Source: Sphingobacterium sp. JB170
GTDB lineage: Bacteria > Bacteroidota > Bacteroidia > Sphingobacteriales > Sphingobacteriaceae
Direction of reading: 5' to 3'
Length of the DNA stretch: 64,000 nt
NCBI RefSeq assembly: GCF_900163865.1
Contig: NZ_FUKU01000071.1
Location: forward strand, 1 to 64,000
In this document: positions 33,151 through 41,289 of the stretch, piece after piece
How the letters are laid out: every line of letters begins with the position of its first letter
Numbering within the stretch: the stretch's first letter is position 1
Made by a program: the position numbers and the translations under genes
The notes under the pieces: generated by a model
The model's database searches: none
What the model was told of the DNA's origin: nothing
The model's input: the letters and a program-made list of their open reading frames with translations, nothing else

Positions 33151-34012
33151 TTTTCACGTAGCTATCCGAAATCTGTTTCATGACGGTAAGATATTCATCG
33201 CAAAATTCAAGGACCGAGAAGTCCATTTGGTGCAAGGTGAGCATGAACCGCTTATCAGTGTGGAACTTTTCAATAAAGTTCCATTAGTGCTGGATGGCAG
33301 CAGAAGCGCAAAGCGACCATACACCCAAACCCTTTCTAATGTTAACCTACCCTTCATAGGGTTTTGGTTTGCCGTGATTGCGGTCCCAACTGACTGGTAG
33401 CGCATCTAAAGGCAGAACTAAACCTTGGTAATTATTGCCACTCGTTTATTCATCTGGTTGCCCTCAGAAAGCCGATGTAGCAAATGATGTTTTGTGGTTA
33501 GGAGTTCCAGTTTTAAATTAATGGTGGTAAAAAGAGCCTTCTCAAAGCTACTTTTGGACAGCGACAAAAAGTTTATGCAAAACCCGCCTAAACGCAAAAT
33601 TCTCCGTCGCACGGAACAAGTAGTTTGCAGAAACCATTGATAAGGAGGAATTTCTTGAGATAAAAAAGAATGTACGGTCTACAAAGAACAGTTGAGCAAA
33701 GACGGTTTGGATGTTATGAAAGTCAATATAGAAAAGTCTTTGGATAGGGCTTTACAGAGTATTGTAAATATCCCTAAACTGTATATCGAGGACGAAATCT
33801 ATACAAAGAGAGCCGTAACTGGGTCGATATTCCCTGAAAAACGGAAATTTGACGAAAAAAACTTATCGAATCGCCCGGGTGAATGTAATCGTAAGAAGCA
33901 TCTTACAGATAATCAATCGATTATACTCGGAAATGAAAACAGGAGAAGCGATAATAATCACTTCTCCTGTTTAGTAGCCCGTAGGGGAATCGAACCCCTG
34001 TTTCTAGAATGA
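33151..34012 (+). pseudogene. Decayed serine site-specific recombinase, copy 2, running into tRNA-Glu
   Basis: The frame opens with HVAIRNLFHDGKIFIAKFKD and VHLVQGEHEPLISVELF (recombinase domain). It continues with VLDGSRSAKRPYTQT and then shifts frame through the zinc-ribbon region. It resumes at KEQLSKDGLDVMKVNIEKSL and GSIFPEKRKF. The last codons (VARRGIEPLFLE) are the antisense of tRNA-Glu, a usual ending for recombinases integrated at a tRNA gene. The resolvase half is missing: the relic starts at the same motif (HVAI) that is internal in copy 1, right behind the AraC gene. It is inactive. Confidence 0.8.
33936..33977. repeat. 42-bp terminator repeat, copy 2 (tRNA-Glu terminator)
   Basis: This unit is 41/42 identical to 30761-30802. 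On the minus strand its hairpin directly follows the tRNA-Glu gene and is followed by TTTT, so it serves as the tRNA terminator. The last three bases (33975-33977) overlap the tRNA 3' end. Upstream of the unit the two copies stay about 80% similar for some 55 bp and then diverge. Confidence 0.85.
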
Positions 34013-34046
34013 AAATCTAACGTCCTAACCCCTAGACGAACGGGCC
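33975..34046 (-). tRNA. tRNA-Glu (anticodon UUC)
   Basis: Read on the minus strand, the 72-nt sequence begins GGCCCGTTCGTCTAGGGGTT. It has the anticodon loop TTTTCAT (anticodon TTC), the T arm GGGGTTCGATTCCCC and the 3' acceptor ACGGGCT followed by discriminator A. The acceptor pairs GGCCCGT with ACGGGCT (G1-U72 wobble), as in other Bacteroidota tRNA-Glu genes that I recall. CCA is not encoded. Its 3' end is fused to a serine-recombinase relic. Confidence 0.95.
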
Positions 34047-34095
34047 TTTTTGTGTTTCGGTGTGCAAATATAGGAACCTTTGTTTAAATTTCAAA

Positions 34096-34141
34096 AAAAT
34101 AGCAGTAAAAAAAATTTATTTCATTTTTTACTGCTATTTTT
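34096..34141. terminator. Symmetric hairpin between divergent tRNA-Glu and GH20 gene
   Basis: A long AT-rich stem of roughly 17 bp (around 34096-34112 with 34125-34141) is flanked by A-run and T-run, like a bidirectional terminator. However, no gene ends here: the tRNA runs leftward and the GH20 gene rightward. It could be a leftover terminator or a leader hairpin of the GH20 mRNA. Confidence 0.5.
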
Positions 34142-34172
34142 AACTCATATTTTCATAAACACCAATAAGATT

Positions 34173-36656
34173 ATGTCATTACGTAACGTCTTTGTTAGAT
34201 TACTATTTTTCGTTTGCATGCTTGGATCTACCTTATGCGTACGCGCACAGATGGATCCACGTAATGTTACGCTTCATTGGCAGATATCCGATGAATATAA
34301 TGCGACGGATAATCTCGACTTGATTTTAACAATCAAGAACATGGGTAGCGATGTGTTTGATTTAGGTGATTTTGACCTTTGGTTTACTTCGATCTATCCA
34401 ATTATTGAACAACAAGATAAGTTGTACACGATAACGGATAACGGAGGGAATTTATTTTGTGTTCGATTTAATGGCGACCTGGTTATTCAGCCGCGCGATT
34501 CTATTTCATTGAGATATACGTCACAATTTCCGATTTTTAATACTTCAATAATGCCTAATGGTTTTTATTTTCAGGATCGGGAAGTACCGTCCTTATTTTT
34601 TCCGGTTGAATTAGATGGCTCACCGATTGTTGTCACAGCGGATGCCCAAAACACTTTTTGGGCCGAATTATATGATAAGAATGAAACTCGTCAGTCCTCA
34701 TCTCGACAAAAGCTAGTTCTACCCACTCCAGCTTCATTAGACTTAAAGAAGGGTGAATTGGTCCTCTCGGGGGATGTTTCCTATCAGATAGACGAGGCGT
34801 TCGACGAATTTGGAAAGGATATCGAGGAGTTTGCTTCTTTATTCGAGGGATTATCATTCACCCCCTCGAGGGATAGCCCTCAGCTATCCATTATAGCGGC
34901 AAGATCGTATCCGCGTGAAGCATACGGCTTGGTAATTGACGAGAATGGTATAAAGATAAAAGCGTCAACCACAACAGGCGTATTTTATGCTTTGCAGACG
35001 CTGCGATCTGTCCTCGAAACAGATATGTTAAGCGCGAATGAAGTCGCATTTCCGTTCCTCACAATAGAGGATGCACCGAGGTTTAAATATCGGGGACTAA
35101 TGATCGATATTGCACGGAACTTTCAATCTAAAAACACAATTATAAAATACTTGGACATCATGTCCAGATATAAATTAAACACCTTCCATTTTCATTTTAG
35201 CGACGACGAAGGGTGGAGAATTGCGATGCCGTCATTGCCCGAATTAACGGAAATTGGCGCAAATAGGACGCCGCTATTCGCCGAGCAAAGTGGAATTCAA
35301 CCCGTGTATGGTTCAGGGGGGTATGCCACGTCGGGAGATTTTCTCTCCCGCGCAGATTTTGTTGAAATTTTAAAATATGCCAAGAATCATCATATAACGA
35401 TTGTTCCCGAGATTGAGACACCGGGCCATGGGCGCGCTGCTATTAAAGCAATGGAAGTGCGCTACCAGCGCTATTTGGCACAAGGTGACACGGTAGAAGC
35501 TAAAAAGTATCTTTTGAATGACTTCGCGGACACCTCCGTTTATACCTCTGCACAATACTGGCATGACAACGTGATGAATCCCGCCCTACCATCGGTATAT
35601 ACATTTTTAGCAACCGTAATCGATGATTTCAAAGCAATGTATAGCGATGCCGGATTAGAACTTAAAAAGATATCGCTTGGTGGCGATGAAGTTCCAACTG
35701 GGGTATGGGAAGGTTCGCCGCAGGTTCGCGCGCTGATGGATCGAACAGGGATGACATCGGTGAACGAAGTATGGCCTTATTATGTCCAACAGATTCACAA
35801 AATTTGTGCCCAAAGGGGGATTGTGCAGGCAGGATGGGAAGAGATTGGGATGGTTAATAAAGGGGCGGGGATGGATGTTAACGGCGAATTCACTTCTTTG
35901 GCTATGCAACTTGATGTCTGGAATAACCTAATAGGTGGCGGGAATGAGGACCTTGCCTATCGTTTAGCAAATGCGGGTTATAATACCGTGTTTATTAGTG
36001 CGAGTAATAACTATTTTGACATGGCTTGGAACTCGAACTTTGTCGAGCCAGGGTTGAAATGGGCGACTTATGCTGACATCTACCAATCGTACTTATTTAT
36101 GCCGGAGAATTTTTTCGCGAATATTGATCTTACGGTAAAAGGTGCCAAGTTTGAGAAAAGTTACTTCAAAGATAAAGTACGTTTGAATGAGAAGGGCCGT
36201 GCGCATTTAATTGGTATCAAGGGAGGCTTATGGGCAGAAACTGTGGTCGATGAGAAGCGGTTAGACTATATGGTTTTCCCTCGGTTTTTCTCGCTGGCAG
36301 AACGAGCCTGGTCCCCACGTAAAGATTATGAAAATGATGGGCCATTCGATAGGGAAGCTTTTAACAAAGATTACAGTGAACTTATAAATACGATCGGCCA
36401 GAAGGAGCTGCCTAAAATTGCATCAAAAGTGAAATTTCGTTTACCCGCAGTGGGTGTTCGCGAGCGAAACGGCGAATTGTACGCAAACACCGAATATCCC
36501 GGCTTTGCAATACACTACACCGTAGACGGTTCAATGCCGAGTAGAACAAGCCCTGTTTATAGGGAGGGTATAAGAGTTGAGAAAGGGCATTCCTATTCTT
36601 TCGCAACCATTACCGATGACGGTAGGAGTGGTACTGTTTCAACTATTCAGAAATAA
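34173..36656 (+). CDS. Secreted beta-N-acetylhexosaminidase (GH20)
   Basis: This 827-residue enzyme has a signal peptide (ends CVRAQ). An N-terminal chitobiase-type carbohydrate-binding beta domain (about 30-165) is followed by a GH20b domain (about 190-300). The (beta/alpha)8 catalytic domain (about 305-720) contains HFHFSDDEGWRI and the catalytic Asp-Glu pair at 505-506 in LGGDEVPTG. The C-terminal CHB_HEX_C domain reads IHYTVDGSMPSRTSPVY. It releases terminal GlcNAc or GalNAc from glycans or chitobiose in the periplasm or at the surface. ATG 34173 is the start, since it opens the signal peptide and an in-frame TTG upstream does not. Its 3' end overlaps the convergent ytxJ-like gene by 14 bp. 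Confidence 0.92.
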   Translation: MSLRNVFVRLLFFVCMLGSTLCVRAQMDPRNVTLHWQISDEYNATDNLDLILTIKNMGSDVFDLGDFDLWFTSIYPIIEQQDKLYTITDNGGNLFCVRFNGDLVIQPRDSISLRYTSQFPIFNTSIMPNGFYFQDREVPSLFFPVELDGSPIVVTADAQNTFWAELYDKNETRQSSSRQKLVLPTPASLDLKKGELVLSGDVSYQIDEAFDEFGKDIEEFASLFEGLSFTPSRDSPQLSIIAARSYPREAYGLVIDENGIKIKASTTTGVFYALQTLRSVLETDMLSANEVAFPFLTIEDAPRFKYRGLMIDIARNFQSKNTIIKYLDIMSRYKLNTFHFHFSDDEGWRIAMPSLPELTEIGANRTPLFAEQSGIQPVYGSGGYATSGDFLSRADFVEILKYAKNHHITIVPEIETPGHGRAAIKAMEVRYQRYLAQGDTVEAKKYLLNDFADTSVYTSAQYWHDNVMNPALPSVYTFLATVIDDFKAMYSDAGLELKKISLGGDEVPTGVWEGSPQVRALMDRTGMTSVNEVWPYYVQQIHKICAQRGIVQAGWEEIGMVNKGAGMDVNGEFTSLAMQLDVWNNLIGGGNEDLAYRLANAGYNTVFISASNNYFDMAWNSNFVEPGLKWATYADIYQSYLFMPENFFANIDLTVKGAKFEKSYFKDKVRLNEKGRAHLIGIKGGLWAETVVDEKRLDYMVFPRFFSLAERAWSPRKDYENDGPFDREAFNKDYSELINTIGQKELPKIASKVKFRLPAVGVRERNGELYANTEYPGFAIHYTVDGSMPSRTSPVYREGIRVEKGHSYSFATITDDGRSGTVSTIQK

Positions 36657-36975
36657 ACGGCAATACCGCGTCTAATTCTATATCTGAATGGGAAGCGTCA
36701 TAGAGACACGAGTCTGCTTTTAAAACTAATATTTGGGGAGACTCGTGCTGTATATTCCATCTTGAGGATATGTAGTTCGAGACTTCACGTAAGGCAATAA
36801 GGTCGAGATAGTAAACTGGAACGTCAAGTTGGGTCGAGTCAAAATCCATCGCTAAGTTCCTTTTTGCCATGTTGCTGACCGAACATCTGGTGCTGTGTTT
36901 AAATACAATAAAAGCACGATCTTGTTGAGCAAGTTGCTCGAGTTGTTCCACCGAGGAAAGGTTTTCCCAATACAT
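36643..36975 (-). CDS. YtxJ-like thioredoxin-fold protein (monothiol, bacillithiol-type family)
   Basis: This 110-residue protein has the YtxJ/DUF2847 pattern: VFKHSTRCSVSNMAKRNL (about residues 23-40) with a single Cys in the active loop, then VYYLDLIALREVSNYI and ESPQILVLKADSCLYDASH. Members are proposed monothiol bacilliredoxins that remove bacillithiol from proteins. ATG 36975 (MYWENLSS) is preferred over an ATG 63 bp upstream that would overlap the preceding gene. It is likely co-transcribed with the secreted protein upstream (stop 36992). Confidence 0.8.
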   Translation of the reverse strand: MYWENLSSVEQLEQLAQQDRAFIVFKHSTRCSVSNMAKRNLAMDFDSTQLDVPVYYLDLIALREVSNYISSRWNIQHESPQILVLKADSCLYDASHSDIELDAVLPFISE

Positions 36976-36991
36976 ATTGTTTTCTTTGATA

Positions 36992-37708
36992 TTATAAGCT
37001 AGTGAATTTAGATTCTTCCATTTCTGTGAATGCGGCAACCGTAGTGTAAGTCGCGTTGTTGCCTTGCATAGACATGCTTTTAAACGTCGTTGGTAAAATT
37101 AATCCACCACCAATGTCTTTATAGTTGTTTACAAAGTATTCATTTCCCGACTGGTCGATTACCTGCTTAATTTGTCCTGTCTCTGGGTTGTAAAGAATTT
37201 CTCCCGAGAGCGTATTGTTATTTAGTTCAAAGGAAAACGCTTGAAGCTTCTCTGAATTCACAATCTTTGATGTCTCTGTGCCCTTCGTAGTATTTGCATT
37301 TTCAAGAAGTACGGGAAGAAAGATAAAAGAAGCATCGCGTTGGAACTGCTTGTTGATAAGCGTAAAGAGTGCCGTCGACTCTTCATTCGTTGCCTTAAGC
37401 TCTTGTCCACCACGAGAAAGTTTTGTGAGTTTGTGCGACTTAAAATTAAACAGTGCGACGAGCTGATTTCCTTCGGACGATTGGCCCTCGAATCGGACTT
37501 GTCCAGACTTTTTGTTGATCAAAAATTTACGTGCGTTCCCAAGGCTATCCATCGATCTGCCGTTCGCTGTAAAAAGAATGTAGTTGGTGCTATCCCATTT
37601 GGATTTTCCACCCACGCCTTTCCATAGTGCGTCCGGCGTTTGTGCGTCCGCTCGTACACCCGATAACATAAGTGCGAATACGATAATAATATTAAAAATA
37701 TTTTTCAT
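36992..37708 (-). CDS. Secreted protein, unknown function
   Basis: This 238-residue protein has a clear signal peptide (residues 1-23, ending RADAQ). The rest is beta-rich with phrases such as LINKKSGQVRFEGQSSEGNQ and LSGEILYNPETGQIKQVIDQ, which recall LolA-like or DUF4292/DUF4412-type periplasmic folds, but I cannot name a family. Its stop is 17 bp before the ytxJ-like ATG, so they probably form an operon. Confidence 0.6.
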   Translation of the reverse strand: MKNIFNIIIVFALMLSGVRADAQTPDALWKGVGGKSKWDSTNYILFTANGRSMDSLGNARKFLINKKSGQVRFEGQSSEGNQLVALFNFKSHKLTKLSRGGQELKATNEESTALFTLINKQFQRDASFIFLPVLLENANTTKGTETSKIVNSEKLQAFSFELNNNTLSGEILYNPETGQIKQVIDQSGNEYFVNNYKDIGGGLILPTTFKSMSMQGNNATYTTVAAFTEMEESKFTSL

Positions 37709-37932
37709 GTTGATCTCCCATATAAAATGGTATTCTTTTCTTGTTATTTAAACTAAAGAATAATGTGAAATTTATTGGATGATATCTATGTGTGCGGCCT
37801 GATTGCGTGATGTTGCATTGATGGCATTATGTTGTTGTCCAGAAGGATATAAGGAGAGTGCGTATTTTCCATTGTGTAGAAGACCTAGTAACTGATAAAT
37901 AGCGTTCCATAAGTGTCGTTTTTACAGTAACA

Positions 37933-38421
37933 TTAGTATTTATGACTTAAAAGGGCCATTTGAATTGCGGTAACCGCCGCCTCGGCACCTTTATTCCCGT
38001 GTTTACCACCCGAACGGTCGAGTGCTTGGTCCAAGTTGTCTGTAGTTAAGACGCCAAAGATGACCGGTTTATTGTATTTGATGGCAACATTTGCAATTCC
38101 GTTGCCTACGGCATTACAAATAAAATCAAAGTGTCTGGTTTCTCCTTGAATAACACATCCTAAACAAATAATAGCATCGAATTTAGATGCGCGCAATGCG
38201 ATATCAGCTCCTGAAATTAACTCATAGCTTCCGGGTACCTCGATGATATCGATATCCGCTTCGTTGGCGCCATGGGTTTGTAGACCTTCTACCGCCCCAT
38301 CCAAAAGCGCGCCAGTTACTTGTGCATTCCATTGTGATACGACGATCGCAAACTTTAATCCAACTGCATTACCAACTTCGATGTGCGAGAAGTCGGATAA
38401 ATTTTTCAAGCTACTTGACAT
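37933..38421 (-). CDS. ribH: 6,7-dimethyl-8-ribityllumazine synthase
   Basis: RibH joins the ribityl-pyrimidine with dihydroxybutanone phosphate in the penultimate step of riboflavin synthesis. The 162-residue protein has FAIVVSQWNAQVTGALLDGA (about 25-44) and EVPGSYELISGADIAL (about 61-76). The catalytic region is CLGCVIQGETRHFDFICNAV (about 85-104), with the key His. The closing block is FGVLTTDNLDQALDRSGGKHGNKG. It stands apart from other rib genes. A TATCTTTG -7 motif ends 4 bp before the ATG and overlaps the previous gene's terminator tail. Confidence 0.96.
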   Translation of the reverse strand: MSSSLKNLSDFSHIEVGNAVGLKFAIVVSQWNAQVTGALLDGAVEGLQTHGANEADIDIIEVPGSYELISGADIALRASKFDAIICLGCVIQGETRHFDFICNAVGNGIANVAIKYNKPVIFGVLTTDNLDQALDRSGGKHGNKGAEAAVTAIQMALLSHKY

Positions 38422-38425
38422 GGGG

Positions 38426-38433
38426 CAAAGATA
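38426..38433 (-). promoter_or_regulatory. -7 promoter motif (TATCTTTG) of ribH
   Basis: An exact TAnnTTTG match on the minus strand leaves 4 bp to the ATG. The mRNA is predicted to be leaderless or almost so. No FMN riboswitch could fit in this space. Confidence 0.5.
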
Positions 38434-38435
38434 AA

Positions 38436-38466
38436 TAAAAAAGGCAGCTTAAAGAAATAAGCTGCC
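38436..38466 (-). terminator. Intrinsic terminator of the membrane TPR gene
   Basis: An 8-bp stem (38443-38450 with 38459-38466) is followed on the minus strand by TTTTTTATTT. It lies between the TPR gene and ribH. Confidence 0.85.
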
Positions 38467-38491
38467 CATCTGATAAAATGAATGGAATGTG

Positions 38492-39160
38492 TTATAAATG
38501 AGCTTGAACACGCGCTAATGCACCTTCGATCATATTTGCTTCTGGGCTCTCTGGGAAGTCAGATTTAATAGTTTGATAGGCTTTCTCAGCAGCTTTAAAG
38601 TCTTCTGAAGCTTCATATACTAATCCTAGCTTTTTCAGGAAAAGGGGAGCGGTGTACGAGTTGTCACTTTTCTTAGCCGCATTCTTATAATATGTTGAAG
38701 CATTTTTGTAGTCTTTGGATTCCGAATAAGCATCGCCTATCATTCCTGTTACTAACGGATCTAAGATTTTGCTCCCCGTGTCAGAATATTTTTGAAGATA
38801 TTCTATTGCAGCCTGAAAGTTTCCTTGACGTAGGTAAAGACCGCCGAGGTAGGCATTGGCAATGTTTGCTGACTTTGTATTTGAATATTCATCGGCAATT
38901 TCTTTAAATCCAAGGAATGAGCCGTCGCCGTCGATAGCTTTAGCGCGCAATGAATCAATCATTGCATATTCTTCTGCTTTATATATTTGATTCGCAGCTT
39001 TTTCCGCGCGAGGAGCCAAGTATAATTTTTGATAACCAAGATATAGTAATATCAACACGACGATACCGCCAACGATGAATGTTATGCTCTTTTGGTTGTC
39101 TTGAAAGAAGGAGCCTGACGTCTTTTTAGGTCCAGCTTGATTTACATTAGTTTTTGACAT
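38492..39160 (-). CDS. Membrane-anchored TPR protein (YfgM-like)
   Basis: This 222-residue protein has a cytoplasmic N-terminus, one membrane segment (about 30-48, FIVGGIVVLILLYLGY) and 4-5 TPR units in the extracytoplasmic part (for example ANAYLGGLYLRQGNFQAAIE, YLQKYSDTG, YESKDYKN-type helices). The arrangement resembles YfgM, which links Sec translocation with periplasmic chaperones, but orthology is not certain. It has a TAATTTTG -7 motif upstream and its own terminator, so it is monocistronic. Confidence 0.8.
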   Translation of the reverse strand: MSKTNVNQAGPKKTSGSFFQDNQKSITFIVGGIVVLILLYLGYQKLYLAPRAEKAANQIYKAEEYAMIDSLRAKAIDGDGSFLGFKEIADEYSNTKSANIANAYLGGLYLRQGNFQAAIEYLQKYSDTGSKILDPLVTGMIGDAYSESKDYKNASTYYKNAAKKSDNSYTAPLFLKKLGLVYEASEDFKAAEKAYQTIKSDFPESPEANMIEGALARVQAHL

Positions 39161-39190
39161 TTGTTATTATCGTATAATAAATATGGAACG

Positions 39191-39198
39191 CAAAATTA
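39191..39198 (-). promoter_or_regulatory. -7 promoter motif (TAATTTTG) of the membrane TPR gene
   Basis: The octamer matches TAnnTTTG on the minus strand, 30 bp before the ATG. Confidence 0.45.
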
Positions 39199-39247
39199 CA
39201 CTTTTAAAAATTTAATACAAGTATTTAAATAAATTCTAAGCTTTCTA

Positions 39248-41176
39248 TCAATTAGTTGAGGTCGTTACGCCCTTGTCGAGCTGTTCATATATCGAATTCT
39301 GTGACTTGAATTCCGGAACAATCAGTTTCATTTTGTGGACTACCTCCAAGCTATTGTTGGTTGTTGTAGCGTCGAAAAGTTCGTTTAATTGCTCTTTAAC
39401 GCTGTTAAAGTTGTTTTCTCGCACTTTTGCAATCATAATCTTTTGATGATGTGTAGGCAGCGTGTTCTCTAAATCATTGAGTAGCTCTTCGTATAATTTT
39501 TCTCCTGGACGCAAACCAGTGAATTTGATGTCAATATCTTGATACGGCGTGAATCCCGATAATTTTATCATTTTTTCTGCTAAATCAACGATTTTTACAG
39601 ATTTGCCCATGTCAAAGACGAATATCTCACCACCATTTCCCATACCACCAGCTTCAATCACCAATTGGCAGGCCTCGGGGATCGTCATGAAGTAACGTGT
39701 AATTTCGGGATGCGTTACCGTTAGTGGGCCGCCTTTTTCGATTTGTTCACGGAAGCGTGGGATCACAGATCCGTTTGACCCAAGTACGTTTCCAAACCGC
39801 GTGGTAATGAATCGTGTATTAAGCTCCGGCTGTGTGTTAAGAATATGGTTGTTAAGCGATTGCACATACATTTCGGCGATGCGTTTGGTACCTCCCATGA
39901 CATTTGTCGGGTTGACCGCTTTATCAGTGGAAACAAATACGAACTTTGAAACATCGAACTCGACAGCCAAGTTAGCGATAGTGAAGGTTCCGAGCACATT
40001 GGTGCGTACACCTTCAATCGGATGATCCTCCATCATCGGTACATGCTTGTAGGCTGCTGCATGATACACATACTGTGGTTTGAAGGTTTCAAATAAGGTA
40101 CGCATGCGAGTCTCATTTTTCACATCGGCGATGAAAGATTGATAGGCCTGATTTTTAAACCGGTCCTGCAGGTCTAAATGTAAGTTATGCAGGGGGGATT
40201 CCGCCTGATCGCATAGTACGATTAATTGCGGATTGAAAAAACCTAATTGTTTGGCGATTTCGCTACCTATGGAGCCGGCAGCACCCGTTACTAGGATACG
40301 TTTGCCTTCAAGCTGGTCCTTGATATTGTCATGTGAGAGCGTGATTGGAGCGCGCTCGAGTAAATCTTCGATTTTCACCTTTTTAATTTGGCTGGGTGAA
40401 AGCGTTCCGTTGATAATTTCATGGACAGGAGGGAGTGTCAAGACGTTGACTTTTTTCTCTAAACAGATATCGATAACCTGGTCTTTTTTATCGGGGCTAA
40501 TATTCACCGAAGCAAATATTAATTCGTCGATTGCAAGTCTGTCGATTAAGCGGGCGAGCGTCTTTGAGTCGTAGATCTTAATACCGTCAATATACTTGCC
40601 GATTTTGCTTTCGTTGTCGTCAATGTAAGCGACAATGAATTTATTTGATTTTAAATCATGGTCAAAAGTCCGTTTCACCGCGATGCCCAGGTCGCCTGCG
40701 CCGTATACGGCAATGTTTTTCTTTTCTGCAGTTTTGGTTTTGCTATACTGGAAGAAAATTTTTATTAACGTTCGGTAAGTGGTTAACCCCGTGAATGCAA
40801 ATAAAGTGTATATAATAATTACATTCGTCGGGATAATTGTTGGAATATGTAAAGCAATAAGAGTTAGTTTGATTGCAAAGAGTATGATGATGTTAAACAG
40901 CAAAGTGGATAATATTCGGATGGAATCGACCGCGCTTGTGTAACGAACAATGCCGGAATATAGTTTAAATACCAAAAAGGAGAAGGAAGATATTGCCAAA
41001 CAATATATGATTTCGATCGCGAATTGGCTACGTAAATAGGCGTTTAAATTGAATGAGTAATAAACAGCGTAAGCAAATACGAATGCTATTGCTGCAATTG
41101 AAAGGTCGAAAATAAAAATGGTCCATCGAGGAACTATACCGATTTGGTTAGAAATAGAGAGTTTTTGCATTTGCAT
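39248..41176 (-). CDS. Polysaccharide biosynthesis NDP-sugar dehydratase/epimerase (CapD/PglF-like)
   Basis: This 642-residue membrane enzyme has four N-terminal membrane helices (about 15-140) and a first Rossmann-like CoA_binding_3 domain (about 150-275, VYGAGDLGIAVKRTF). The second, catalytic short-chain dehydrogenase domain (about 290-580) has NAD motif VTGAAGSIGSEIAKQLG and active-site region STDKAVNPTNVMGGTKR. In the PglF/WbpM/CapD family the Tyr of the usual YxxxK is replaced by Met in this type of motif. These enzymes are 4,6-dehydratases of UDP-GlcNAc for O-antigen, capsule or glycoprotein sugars. No other glycan genes are adjacent. Confidence 0.9.
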   Translation of the reverse strand: MQMQKLSISNQIGIVPRWTIFIFDLSIAAIAFVFAYAVYYSFNLNAYLRSQFAIEIIYCLAISSFSFLVFKLYSGIVRYTSAVDSIRILSTLLFNIIILFAIKLTLIALHIPTIIPTNVIIIYTLFAFTGLTTYRTLIKIFFQYSKTKTAEKKNIAVYGAGDLGIAVKRTFDHDLKSNKFIVAYIDDNESKIGKYIDGIKIYDSKTLARLIDRLAIDELIFASVNISPDKKDQVIDICLEKKVNVLTLPPVHEIINGTLSPSQIKKVKIEDLLERAPITLSHDNIKDQLEGKRILVTGAAGSIGSEIAKQLGFFNPQLIVLCDQAESPLHNLHLDLQDRFKNQAYQSFIADVKNETRMRTLFETFKPQYVYHAAAYKHVPMMEDHPIEGVRTNVLGTFTIANLAVEFDVSKFVFVSTDKAVNPTNVMGGTKRIAEMYVQSLNNHILNTQPELNTRFITTRFGNVLGSNGSVIPRFREQIEKGGPLTVTHPEITRYFMTIPEACQLVIEAGGMGNGGEIFVFDMGKSVKIVDLAEKMIKLSGFTPYQDIDIKFTGLRPGEKLYEELLNDLENTLPTHHQKIMIAKVRENNFNSVKEQLNELFDATTTNNSLEVVHKMKLIVPEFKSQNSIYEQLDKGVTTSTN

Positions 41177-41289
41177 CTTTTTTCATTGACGTAAATTTAG
41201 AAAAAAAAACGGATTAACCCTTCCTAGTGCGAAATATCAATAATAATATCTAAATTGAGACCCGTTATCAATCGGAAGTTGTTGTTATT

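Larger units (their letters stand above)
28053..34012. other. Accessory region / decayed island at tRNA-Glu
   Basis: The region contains two AraC regulators, a reductase-like gene, a flavodoxin-RidA fusion, a truncated MFS gene and two decayed serine recombinases. It is more AT-rich than the flanking housekeeping genes. Its right end coincides with the 3' end of a tRNA-Glu gene, a classical integration site. The left boundary is not defined, and I place it provisionally at the first gene after the non-coding stretch. Confidence 0.55.

Noticed and set aside
33145..33974. A CRISPR array or other repeat array in the region before tRNA-Glu
   Set aside because: There is only one other copy of the 42-bp unit, 3.2 kb away, and no regular spacers. 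The repeats are terminators.
37709..38435. FMN riboswitch upstream of ribH
   Set aside because: Only about 20 bp separate ribH from the previous gene's terminator and no RFN-type sequence is present.
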